Shown here: piece after piece, positions 13,968 through 22,216 of the stretch
How positions within the stretch are numbered: the first letter of the stretch is position 1
Layout of the letters: every line of letters begins with the position of its first letter
IMG/VR virus record: IMGVR_UViG_3300025889_000751
Span: 1 to 27,822 of that record
Reading direction: 5' to 3' (one strand)
Source: a virus
DNA length: 27,822 nucleotides
Program-made: the position numbers and the translations under genes
The notes under the pieces: generated by a model
What the model saw: the letters and a program-made list of their open reading frames with translations, nothing else
What the model was told of the DNA's origin: nothing
Database searches by the model: none

Positions 13968-14242
13968 TGCTATGGATACCCACCGCTTTCGTTTGTTTGG
14001 TGAGCGGTGAATGCGCTTTTCACTATTCTTATGTCGAACGGTATCTACATGAATGCGAAGTGGTCAACCGCAAAGCCGTTCATAAAATGCAAGCTGACCC
14101 TGATGTAAGAGCGTACGATGTGACCTGTATTCAGGTCTTGTTAAAGGAAACCGGCAATGCAAATAACGAGGAACTTCAGCCTAGCGGAAATGGTCAAGAG
14201 CGATACAGCCTTACGCCTAGATATGGACAATACTCCCGGTGA
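13967..14242 (+). CDS. Small Cys-containing lysis-region protein
   Basis: A 91-residue protein with a hydrophobic start (MLWIPTAFVCLVSGECAFHY) and cysteines at about 10, 16, 30 and 54, suggesting an exported or disulfide-bonded protein. The N-terminus lacks the basic residues of a classical signal peptide, and there is no good lipobox. I recognise similar small proteins with a 'DVxCI' block between holin and endolysin genes in aquatic phages. A spanin-like role is possible but not supported by sequence. Its last 86 nt overlap the endolysin gene in another frame, so residues after about 63 (NANNEELQPSGNG) are constrained by that gene. Confidence 0.68.
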   Translation: MLWIPTAFVCLVSGECAFHYSYVERYLHECEVVNRKAVHKMQADPDVRAYDVTCIQVLLKETGNANNEELQPSGNGQERYSLTPRYGQYSR

Positions 14243-14621
14243 AGAAGAGATTGCAAACCTAACCGCCCTGTGCGAAAATGTGCTCCAACCTGTGCGTGAG
14301 CATTTTGGGATGGGGGTCAAAGTAAATTCTGGCTTCCGTCACCCTGATGTAAATGCAAAAGTTGGAGGGTCAAAGACCTCAGATCACTGCAAAGGTATGG
14401 CTGCGGATATTGAGATTCCCGGCATTGCCAACGCAGACTTAGCTAAATGGATTGTAGACCACATGCAATTCCGTCAAGTTATTCTGGAGTTCTACACCCC
14501 CGGCGTCCCCGATTCAGGCTGGGTGCATGTAAGTTTTAACCCTGCGGATAACAAGAAGCAGGTCTTGACCGCCACAAAGCGGGATGGGAAAACAGTTTAT
14601 TTGCCCGGACTCGTAGCCTAA
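14157..14621 (+). CDS. Endolysin, peptidase M15 family
   Basis: A 154-residue endolysin-type D-Ala/L-Ala peptidase of the M15 family. It cleaves peptide cross-links in the cell wall after the holin opens the membrane. The zinc-binding signature is intact: SDHCKGMAAD gives H77 and D84 (S-x-H-x-x-G-x-A-x-D), and GWVHVSF gives H124, the third ligand. NSGFRHPDVNAKVGG upstream and VILEFYTPG are typical family blocks. There is no signal peptide, so it needs the holin. AAAGGAAA at 14143-14150, 6 nt before ATG 14157, fixes the start inside the preceding gene. Confidence 0.92.
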   Translation: MQITRNFSLAEMVKSDTALRLDMDNTPGEEEIANLTALCENVLQPVREHFGMGVKVNSGFRHPDVNAKVGGSKTSDHCKGMAADIEIPGIANADLAKWIVDHMQFRQVILEFYTPGVPDSGWVHVSFNPADNKKQVLTATKRDGKTVYLPGLVA

Positions 14622-14623
14622 TC

Positions 14624-16678
14624 ATGCCACTGCAACCACTCAATTTTAAACCCGGTATTTACCGCGATAACACGTCCCTTGCAAATGAAGGTGGGTGGTT
14701 TGAGTGCGATAAAGTTCGTTTTCGTTCTGGCTACCCAGAAAAAATAGGTGGTTGGACAAACGATGGCGGTGTTCAAGAAAGTGGCTTAACCCCAACAGAA
14801 GCTAATGCCTACCTACCGTCAAAAGCGCCCGCTGGTTCTTTTTGGGGTGTCTGTCGTTCTTTTTGGAATTGGATTTCTAACGCAGGGCGTACGTACTTAT
14901 CTTTAGGGACACACAGAAAACTATATATTCAGGATTCTCCCGGGGGCGCTCTCAATGACGTTACTCCCCTACGCAATACTACTACGGGCACAGCGTCTTT
15001 TTCATCTACTTTTAGTAATCAACTAACAGTTACTGAAGTGAGTCATGGCGCAGTAGCAGAAGATTTTGTTACATTTAGCGGCGCTACATCGCTTGGAGGT
15101 AACATAACCGACTCCGTACTAAATCAAGAACATGTAATAACTTCGGTTGTTGATATTGATACGTATGTAGTCACACTACCCGTATACCGAACAGCCGCTG
15201 ATACTGGGAATGGCGGGGCCGGTATCACTGCAGCGTACCAGATAAACAACGGTAATGCTGTTTCTAGCTACGCGTACGGCTTTGGTACGGGTGGTTTTGG
15301 GGGTGTTACTTCAGGATCGTATAGTAATACGGGCTGGGGTTTTAGCTCTACCGCCGGTATTGTGTCTACTGCTAGAATCTGGAGCCAAGCAAACTACGGA
15401 GACTATCTATTAGCGGCATATCGTGGTGGTCCTATGTACATGTGGGTGCCTTCTGCTTCAATTACTACATTTTATAGAGCGCAGCAACTTTCATCTTCAA
15501 ACCTAAATACTCAGGATGGTACCGCATATTGGACAACGGACGCTAATTGTCCAAGCGTTTGCAATATTGTCTTTGTGTCTGATTCTTCGCGTTTTGTCTT
15601 TGCTTTTGGCTGTAATGATTATGGCAGCGCGAGCCTAAACCCGCTATTGATTCGCTGGTCCGATCAAGAAGACTACTCCACATGGACTCCTGCAGTCACA
15701 AACCAAGCGGGTAGTCTCACACTTAGTGCCGGTTCAGAGATTGTTGCGGTAACGAGCCAACGCCAAGAAATTTTGGTGTTTACGGATACTACGTTGTATT
15801 CGTTGCAATACCTTGGGCCTCCGTATGTTTGGGGCGTACAACAGTTGGGCGTTAACATATCCATCATAAGCCAGAATGCGGTTGTCACCACAAACAACAC
15901 TACGTTCTGGATGGGTGTTGATAAGTTTTACATGTATGACGGGCGTTTACAGACACTACCATGTACTGTGTGGCAGCACGTTTTTAATAATATCGACCCC
16001 CTTCACAATCCAGATACTTTTTCCGGTTCCAATGAAGGGTTTAACGAAGTTTGGTGGTTCTACACATCTCGTACAGCGTCTTACAGTTTGGCGGATAGCT
16101 ATGTTGTTTACAACTATGTGGAAAATATTTGGTACTACGGTACCATGAGCCGTACAGCATGGTTTGATACGTCACTACGAACTAAGCCGATAGCGGCTGG
16201 TACCACACGAACTCCGGGAATATCCGCGCAGTATGCTAACGGGTTTTTGTACAACCACGAAGATACCATGGATGATGGGTCAACAAACCCAGCTAGCCCT
16301 ATCGAGGCGTATATACAGTCGTCTGATTTTGATATTGGGGATGGGCATAACTACGGTTTCGTATGGCGTCTTATTCCGGATGTTAACTTTAACGGCACCA
16401 TTATTTACTCTACCGCAACTGCCCCGCCTGAAGTTACCATCACACTGCTACCGCGTCAGAATCCCGGCGCACCGTATGGCACCGTACAAGGTGAAAACGT
16501 AACGAGTGTTAACTCATATCAGTCCCGACGCGAGTATTCGGTGCAGCAGTTTACCGAAATAGTTTATACAAGAGTGCGCGGGCGCGAGATGTCGTTTAAG
16601 ATTAGCTCTTCTACACTCGGCACCGCTTGGCAGTTAGGTGTCCCCCGCATGGATATACGACCAGACGGACGTAGATAA
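14624..16678 (+). CDS. Tail hub / nozzle-like virion protein
   Basis: A 684-residue protein starting MPLQPLNFKPGIYRDNTSLANEGGWFECDKVRFRSGYPEKIGGWT, split across conserved blocks. Later blocks are RLWSQ-type (ARIWSQANYGDYLLAAYRGG), LLIRWSDQEDYSTWTP, SEIVAVTSQRQEILVFTDTTLYSLQYLGPPY, NTTFWMGVDKFYMYDGR, ENIWYYGTMSRTAW, SSDFDIGDGHNYGF and a terminal PRMDIRPDGRR. I recognise this as a very common large aquatic-phage tail protein. By length and context I compare it to the P22 gp10 / T7 gp12 nozzle class (inference). The repeated beta-strand pattern in the middle suggests a propeller or beta-barrel hub. It is about 200 residues longer than P22 gp10 as I recall it. Confidence 0.82.
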   Translation: MPLQPLNFKPGIYRDNTSLANEGGWFECDKVRFRSGYPEKIGGWTNDGGVQESGLTPTEANAYLPSKAPAGSFWGVCRSFWNWISNAGRTYLSLGTHRKLYIQDSPGGALNDVTPLRNTTTGTASFSSTFSNQLTVTEVSHGAVAEDFVTFSGATSLGGNITDSVLNQEHVITSVVDIDTYVVTLPVYRTAADTGNGGAGITAAYQINNGNAVSSYAYGFGTGGFGGVTSGSYSNTGWGFSSTAGIVSTARIWSQANYGDYLLAAYRGGPMYMWVPSASITTFYRAQQLSSSNLNTQDGTAYWTTDANCPSVCNIVFVSDSSRFVFAFGCNDYGSASLNPLLIRWSDQEDYSTWTPAVTNQAGSLTLSAGSEIVAVTSQRQEILVFTDTTLYSLQYLGPPYVWGVQQLGVNISIISQNAVVTTNNTTFWMGVDKFYMYDGRLQTLPCTVWQHVFNNIDPLHNPDTFSGSNEGFNEVWWFYTSRTASYSLADSYVVYNYVENIWYYGTMSRTAWFDTSLRTKPIAAGTTRTPGISAQYANGFLYNHEDTMDDGSTNPASPIEAYIQSSDFDIGDGHNYGFVWRLIPDVNFNGTIIYSTATAPPEVTITLLPRQNPGAPYGTVQGENVTSVNSYQSRREYSVQQFTEIVYTRVRGREMSFKISSSTLGTAWQLGVPRMDIRPDGRR

Positions 16679-17325
16679 TGCAGAACGCCTTACGCATACC
16701 CGCCCCACCACGGTTGCCCACAGCAAACGAGGAGTATCTACGTCAGGATCAAGAAGTATTTAACAACACATTACGTTTGTACTTCAACCAGCTTTCAAAC
16801 GGTTTGCAGAACATTGCTGGGACCAATGGTGGGAAGTATGTAGAATGCCCTTATGGGTTGTTTTTTAACACGGCAGATCAGACATTTCCGGTGGCTAATA
16901 CAGACTATCCTGTGGTGTACAACCAAACATATTTAGATAATGCAGTTGTATTGCAGTCGGGGAGCACGTCACGGATTGAAGTTTCTGTTGGAGGCATTTA
17001 TAACTTCCAGTACAGCGGGCAGCTTGAAAGCACAAATAGCAGCTCAAAAAACTTCTTTTTATGGATTCGCCGTGACGGAGTGGACATCGGGTATTCCACT
17101 CGTGCGTACAGCATTTCCGGCAGCAACGAGTACCGCTTGATTTCATACTCGTTCGACATTGACATGCAGGTTGGGCAGTACCTTGAGCTTATAGCAGCGG
17201 CGTCCGATACCTCGTTGGACATAAATGCTGAAACAGCAACCGCTCCCCATCCCGGCATCCCATCGTCGGTTATGACGGTAAATTACATATCGCCATTGCC
17301 AGATACATTGCCCACGCCCCCTTAA
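16678..17325 (+). CDS. Beta-rich tail appendage protein
   Basis: A 215-residue protein. The N-terminus has RIPAPPRLPTANEEYLRQDQ and a helix (NNTLRLYFNQLSNGLQ) that is common to phage proteins docking to the tail hub. The C-terminal ~150 residues form a beta sandwich-like domain: VGGIYNFQYSGQLEST, KNFFLWIRRDGVDIGYSTR, AYSISGSNEYRLISYSFDI, GQYLELIAAASDTSLDI. That pattern is TNF/C1q-like or of the general phage jelly-roll type (inference). It ends in a Pro-rich tail. The ATG overlaps the upstream stop by one base. Probably a virion protein of the tail; receptor binding is possible. Confidence 0.8.
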   Translation: MQNALRIPAPPRLPTANEEYLRQDQEVFNNTLRLYFNQLSNGLQNIAGTNGGKYVECPYGLFFNTADQTFPVANTDYPVVYNQTYLDNAVVLQSGSTSRIEVSVGGIYNFQYSGQLESTNSSSKNFFLWIRRDGVDIGYSTRAYSISGSNEYRLISYSFDIDMQVGQYLELIAAASDTSLDINAETATAPHPGIPSSVMTVNYISPLPDTLPTPP

Positions 17326-17336
17326 CTTTGTAAAAT
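17308..17336 (+). promoter_or_regulatory. Candidate sigma70-type promoter before the ejection-protein genes
   Basis: TTGCCC (17308-17313) and TAAAAT (17331-17336) with 17 nt between them resemble -35 and -10 elements (4/6 and 5/6 matches). The -10 ends 6 nt before ATG 17343, so transcription would start at or very near the start codon. That gene has no visible ribosome binding site, which fits a leaderless transcript. The match could also be chance; nothing else supports it. Confidence 0.3.
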
Positions 17337-17342
17337 ACAGCT

Positions 17343-19712
17343 ATGAATAACCTACGCCCAATTGCACAAGCTGTCCGGTCACAAGGACGTAACCAAGATA
17401 CACAGCTTGTCCACATGACGCCCCGTGAAGTTGCGGGATTGCAGGCGCTTGCTATGGCGCACGGTGGCTCACTAAGTATTAACCCTAGTACGGGTTTACC
17501 CGAAGCTGGCTTCCTAGATAAACTTCTACCCGCCGTTGCTGGTTTTGCTCTTGGCCCAGCAGGTTTTGGGTTGATGAGCTCTCTTGGCGCTGGCTTGACT
17601 GTTGGTGGTATAGCTGCTCTGACCTCTGGAGATTTGGGCAAAGGACTGCAGGCTGGTTTGGGTGCTTGGGGCGGCTCGTCTCTTGGCGAAGGTATTCTCG
17701 GCGCAGGCAACGCTGCTCTTGGGGCGGCTAACGCGCCTACTACTGCCGCAGCAGCGCAAAGCGAGGCAGCTAAACAATACGTAACTCAGGGAGCGCAGCA
17801 AGCAGCGGCTGCAAACGCTGCCGCAGAAGTCTCAAAAGCAGAGGCGTTAAAAGCTGGTTTAATGAACCCATCAGGTGTTATTGACCAGATGGGTGGTTTT
17901 GGAAAGACTGCTACGGCACTTGGCGCGGCGGCGTCTCCGTTACTACTCTCTCAGCAAACCACAACTAAAATGCCGGATGTGAAACGTAATCCCGTTACAG
18001 TGGCGCAGCTTGAGTACCGCAAACAGGTAGCGCAGCCCCGCCGTGACCCTAACGACACAAGTGAGCAAAATTGGTTTACTGGCCCCGGCTATGTGAAAGT
18101 AGGGGAAACTACCTACGGCGCTGAAGGCGGCGCTATTGGTTATGCTCAAGGCGGTGCCCCTGTTACAGGCGGCAGACGTGCTATTTTGTCGAATGAAGAG
18201 TACCTCAATCAGTATTTTTCTCCTGTTCAAACCGCAACTCAAATGCCCGGAGTTCGCAAGGCTTCTGGCGGTATCGTTTCATTAGCTGATGGTGGGCTAT
18301 CCAACTATACCCCTTATGGCGCCGGTTACAAACCTATGACGCCGGAAGAATTCTCCAAAATGTATTTCGGACAGTCTGCGACACCGACCGGTTTGCCCGG
18401 CGGAGTTTCTGGCTATGAGGGACGTAGAAACTACACGCCACCGACCGGTACACAGACGCCGTCAACCCCCGGCACTGGTGGTCAGAGCGACATTCTTGTA
18501 GACGCCGAAGGTAAGAAGTACCGACTTGAGTTCGACTCCGCCACCGGTACATACCGCAAGATTTACGAAGCTGAAACCCCCGGTGCCGGTGCTGCTGGTG
18601 GTGCTGCTGGTGGTGCTGGTGTTGCTGGTGCTGGTGGTGTTGGTGGTGCGGGTATTATGGGTGGCGGAGATAGCGCCGGTTCCACTCGCAACGCATATCA
18701 AGAGATGGAAGACAAAGCCTATCAAGAGTACAAATCGTACGGCTACGATGATGAAGCGGCTAGAATAGCCGCAGAAAGAGACACGCTTGCTAAACAATAT
18801 GCCAGCAACCAAGAACTCGCTGATGTTTTAAAAAGTATTTCTAATTTCTCAATTCTTGGCACTGCGGCTAAACTTTTAACTAGCGGCGATCCCTCTAATC
18901 GCGAAGGGCCTCCAGCTGGCGCTGAAAAAATCAACATAAATACTGGGCAAAAAACGACTGTTTCACCCCCCGGTTCTGGTCCTGTTGGTCCTATTGGTTT
19001 AGAAGGTATTGGGTACGTGCCATCAGATAGCGGGGGGTATTCTTATCCCGGCATGCCGACAATTGATACTACGGGTGTTGTCGCATACCCCTCATCAGGA
19101 ACCCCTGCTCTCCCTGCAGATTTGGTAGATTTCGGTGGCGCAGGCCCGGTAGTAACACCTAATACCGAATACACAATTGACTATAACCCACCCACTCCAA
19201 TATTTGACTGGTCCTACAACGACTCCGGTAGTAGTGGTGATAGTTCCGGCGGTGGGAGTACTACAACTACGGGCGACACGTCGATGGGAACGACCAGCTC
19301 TTTTGAGAGCGCTTACGCCTGGGCCAATGGTGGTCTCCTATCTCTTGCTGCTGGCGGCATGGCTAAGGGTGGCTTTGTTGTCCCCGCCGACGTTGTTAGT
19401 GCATTGGGTAATGGTAGTACTGATGCAGGTCTGCGTGCGCTACAAGCTAAACTGGGCGCAATCAAACCAATTAAAGGCAAAGGCGACGGGTTGAGCGACT
19501 CTATCCCAACACACATTGATGGTGTGCAACCTGCGCGGGTAGCCGACGGTGAGGCGTACATTGACCCTAGGACTGTTGCTAAAATAGGCGGTGGAGATAT
19601 GAAAAAAGGAGCTAGCAAGCTCTACGCCATGATGGACAAAATCCGTAAGGCGGCACACGGTAAAACTTCTCAGCAGCGTAAAGTCAATCCTGCTAAAGTC
19701 GTAAAGGCGTAA
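17343..19712 (+). CDS. Large glycine-rich virion protein, probable ejection protein
   Basis: A 789-residue protein. The start contains LVHMTPREVAGLQALAMAHGGSL, then LPEAGFLDKLLPAVAGFALGPAG and hydrophobic Gly/Ala-rich segments (about 58-125) that could insert in membrane. A Gly/Ala run lies at about 415-445. Three GG-motif blocks are present: about 260-275, about 307-320 and about 662-680. The C-terminus (from residue 662) holds GGFVVPADVVSALGNGSTDAG, GKGDGLSDSIPTHIDG, ARVADGEAYIDP and LYAMMDKIRKA, a conserved phage domain that I recognise from tail or internal proteins of aquatic phages. It is the first of three huge genes; packaging in the head or tail and ejection is an inference. Function not demonstrated. 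Confidence 0.82.
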   Translation: MNNLRPIAQAVRSQGRNQDTQLVHMTPREVAGLQALAMAHGGSLSINPSTGLPEAGFLDKLLPAVAGFALGPAGFGLMSSLGAGLTVGGIAALTSGDLGKGLQAGLGAWGGSSLGEGILGAGNAALGAANAPTTAAAAQSEAAKQYVTQGAQQAAAANAAAEVSKAEALKAGLMNPSGVIDQMGGFGKTATALGAAASPLLLSQQTTTKMPDVKRNPVTVAQLEYRKQVAQPRRDPNDTSEQNWFTGPGYVKVGETTYGAEGGAIGYAQGGAPVTGGRRAILSNEEYLNQYFSPVQTATQMPGVRKASGGIVSLADGGLSNYTPYGAGYKPMTPEEFSKMYFGQSATPTGLPGGVSGYEGRRNYTPPTGTQTPSTPGTGGQSDILVDAEGKKYRLEFDSATGTYRKIYEAETPGAGAAGGAAGGAGVAGAGGVGGAGIMGGGDSAGSTRNAYQEMEDKAYQEYKSYGYDDEAARIAAERDTLAKQYASNQELADVLKSISNFSILGTAAKLLTSGDPSNREGPPAGAEKININTGQKTTVSPPGSGPVGPIGLEGIGYVPSDSGGYSYPGMPTIDTTGVVAYPSSGTPALPADLVDFGGAGPVVTPNTEYTIDYNPPTPIFDWSYNDSGSSGDSSGGGSTTTTGDTSMGTTSSFESAYAWANGGLLSLAAGGMAKGGFVVPADVVSALGNGSTDAGLRALQAKLGAIKPIKGKGDGLSDSIPTHIDGVQPARVADGEAYIDPRTVAKIGGGDMKKGASKLYAMMDKIRKAAHGKTSQQRKVNPAKVVKA
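18581..18651 (+). repeat. Gly/Ala-codon microsatellite (GGTGCT-type)
   Basis: A run of GGT and GCT codons with occasional GTT encodes a Gly/Ala-rich stretch inside the protein at 17343. It is low-complexity DNA prone to slippage, and its length may vary between related phages. Confidence 0.75.
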
Positions 19713-19721
19713 GGACAAATC

Positions 19722-22214
19722 ATGGCAGATCAAACTATTACCCAAACAACAAGTTCGATCCCGGACTGGGCGCAAAGCTACTTTACTGGTGATAAAGGGA
19801 TTTTTTCCCAAGCGCAGGCGCTGGCTGAAACGGAATATAAGCCCTATACCGACCAGCGTATTGCGGATTTTAGCGGGCTAACTACACAGGCTATTAAGGG
19901 TGCTGGGGCTATGGCGCCTTCTGGCTTTACCACATTAGGTGGCGGTATTGCTGGGTCGGCAGCGCTAAATGCTGGGAACATGAACTACCAAGGTTTCCAG
20001 CCCGGTCAGTTTACAGGACAAGCGGCAAGTCAATACATGAACCCGTTCATGCAGAACGTGGTGGATATTCAGCAGCGCGAAGCGCAACGTCAAGCTGATA
20101 TTGCAGGTACGCAACGCGGCGCACAAGCAGTTAAAGCCGGTGCGTTTGGTGGGTCTCGTCAAGCAATTATGGATGCTGAAGCCCAGCGTAACTTAGCTCT
20201 CCAAATGGGCGACATTCAAGCGCAGGGTCTGAACCAAGCGTTTACTCAAGCCCAAAATCAGTTTAATACTGAGCAGCAACTAGCTGAACAAGCTCGTCAA
20301 TACGGTGCCGGTTTAGGGTTGCAAGGACTGCAAACCGCCATTCAAGGTGCTGGGCAGTTGGGGACTTTGGGTCAGCAGAGCTTTACTCAGGGTATGGATA
20401 TTAACAAGTTGCAGGGCCAATACGGTGCTCAGCAACAGGCTCTGGAGCAGTCCAAGCTGGATCGGGATTATCAAGACTTTTTGACGCAAAAGCAGTACCC
20501 GTACCAACAATTAGGCTTCTACACCGACATTCTTGGTACCGGCCTGCGCGGCGCATCAGGCGTTACATCAGAGGCAAGTCAGATATATGCGCCTCCCCCA
20601 AGCACTATATCGCAGCTAGCCGGTTTAGGTACAGCGGCTATTGGGTTGGGTGGTTTGTTTACTAATAAAGCTAAAGGTGGCTCAGTCGGCTACGCAGAAG
20701 GTGGATCAGTTGGGGGGTATGCTACAGGTGGTATTTCTGGGTTAAACCCTATGGAACTTGATGCGGCTACCGACCGTATGAGCGACCAGCAGATGCAGGG
20801 TGTTATGGGTCTGGCTAGTGTTACGGACTTAGCTAAACTGCAAATTGCGCAAAAGCTAGCTCAAAATAACATGATCCGTCAGGCAGCGCAGCAGGCACAA
20901 GCCGCAGCTCAACCACAACCACAAGGTACGATTGCCGACGAAGCGCTTGCTGAGATGGGTATTGGTGGTTTAGACGTACCTGATGAAACATTTAGTGCAG
21001 CGGGCGGTGGTATTGTGGCTTTTGGTGTTGGTGGGACCACACTACGAGACATAGAAAGCCGTGCAGGTATTCCTTATGGTACTGAATCTCGCTTTGAGCT
21101 GGATCGACGTAAGGTTGAAGAGGCGAATAGAGAACAAAAAGAAAAAGAAGAAGAGCAGGCTATGCTCCGGCCACTTACTAGGTCACTTACTACGGCTCCG
21201 AAAAAACAGAACGCCGTGCCTGACGCTAGTACTGAACTTAAAGGCATTATGGGGCTTATGGATACTCCAGAGGCCAAAGCTGCGCGTAAAAACTACACTA
21301 GCCAAAAGAAAGAAGCTGCTGAACTACTAGCAGATACGGCTTACGAAGACATGGCTGATTACGACGTAGATCAAGCAAAACTTGGTAAGCGAGGCGTCAA
21401 ACGTGAAGAGTCTATCAATAAACAGTTGGAAGAGTTGACTGGACAAAAAGATCAAAACTTTAACATGGCTCTACTTGAAACAGGTTTAGCCATGATGGCT
21501 GGTACCTCAGCTAATCCGTTTGAAAATATCGGTAAGGCCGGTTTGATCGGCAAAAAATCGTACGAAGCAAGCCAAGAAAAGTTGCAAGCGCGTAAGGACA
21601 AACTTGAAGAGGCGATGAACGATTTGGAGGACGCTCGCTTCACTGATACTAAAGAAGGTATGGCTGAGCAGCGCCGTCTTAAAGGTGTGTACAACAAGGC
21701 TAAAGCTGATGTTACAAACGTCATGGCTGAAGTTTACGGTAAGCTGGAAGTAGAGCAGCCACAAAAAATGGCTGAAACGGCTCTCAATATTTGGGCTGCG
21801 GATAGACGCCAAGCACTTTCCGACGCCCGTGCTGATGCTAGGGCTATTAGAACGGAAGACCCAGTAAACGCACTAAAGCGGCGAATTGACGAAGCCTACA
21901 CCGCAGGGGATGTGGCGCTAGCTGAAAAACTTACAGAGCAGATGAAGTCTACGCAAATGGCTGCGTATGCTCCTATGACTACGCAACAAGGGCGGCTGAC
22001 TGTTGAGCAGGTTAAAGCACTTAATGAAATAGTATCAAAAGAAGCGCACGCTTTATCTATTGCTAGAATGTCTGGGAACCCAGAAAAAATAGCGCAAGCA
22101 AAAACAGACTACGATAATGCGTTTACTAAGGCTCAAGTAGCGTTAGGGCTTATACCTAGCGCAGGAGCTGGTAACTCTCCACCACCTCCCGACGGATATA
22201 AACGAGATCAATAA
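19722..22214 (+). CDS. Large Gln-rich helical virion protein, probable ejection protein
   Basis: An 830-residue, Gln/Ala-rich, largely helical protein. The N-terminal ~275 residues are a module I recognise from aquatic phages: IPDWAQSYFTGDKG, EYKPYTDQRIADFSGLT, QYMNPFMQNVVDIQQREAQRQ (residues 104-124), AVKAGAFGGSRQAIMDAEAQRN, YGAQQQALEQSKLDRDYQDF, KQYPYQQLGFYTDILGTGL. A Gly-rich motif follows (AKGGSVGYAEGGSVGGYATGG, about 317-337), then AAGGGIVAFGVGG (about 427-438). The last 370 residues are charged, coiled-coil-like helices, and the tail is Pro-rich (SPPPPDGYKRDQ). Its role is unknown; position and composition suggest an internal virion or ejected protein (inference). AAGGA just before the ATG supports the start. 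Confidence 0.82.
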   Translation: MADQTITQTTSSIPDWAQSYFTGDKGIFSQAQALAETEYKPYTDQRIADFSGLTTQAIKGAGAMAPSGFTTLGGGIAGSAALNAGNMNYQGFQPGQFTGQAASQYMNPFMQNVVDIQQREAQRQADIAGTQRGAQAVKAGAFGGSRQAIMDAEAQRNLALQMGDIQAQGLNQAFTQAQNQFNTEQQLAEQARQYGAGLGLQGLQTAIQGAGQLGTLGQQSFTQGMDINKLQGQYGAQQQALEQSKLDRDYQDFLTQKQYPYQQLGFYTDILGTGLRGASGVTSEASQIYAPPPSTISQLAGLGTAAIGLGGLFTNKAKGGSVGYAEGGSVGGYATGGISGLNPMELDAATDRMSDQQMQGVMGLASVTDLAKLQIAQKLAQNNMIRQAAQQAQAAAQPQPQGTIADEALAEMGIGGLDVPDETFSAAGGGIVAFGVGGTTLRDIESRAGIPYGTESRFELDRRKVEEANREQKEKEEEQAMLRPLTRSLTTAPKKQNAVPDASTELKGIMGLMDTPEAKAARKNYTSQKKEAAELLADTAYEDMADYDVDQAKLGKRGVKREESINKQLEELTGQKDQNFNMALLETGLAMMAGTSANPFENIGKAGLIGKKSYEASQEKLQARKDKLEEAMNDLEDARFTDTKEGMAEQRRLKGVYNKAKADVTNVMAEVYGKLEVEQPQKMAETALNIWAADRRQALSDARADARAIRTEDPVNALKRRIDEAYTAGDVALAEKLTEQMKSTQMAAYAPMTTQQGRLTVEQVKALNEIVSKEAHALSIARMSGNPEKIAQAKTDYDNAFTKAQVALGLIPSAGAGNSPPPPDGYKRDQ

Positions 22215-22216
22215 TA

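Noticed and set aside
17343-22214. Tape-measure protein of a long-tailed phage
   Set aside because: The proteins are long, but the neighbours (SU10-type adaptor, hub-like protein, no tail tube or assembly-chaperone pair) fit a short tail better, and neither has the long uniform helical array of a typical tape measure. Not excluded for relatives with other tails.
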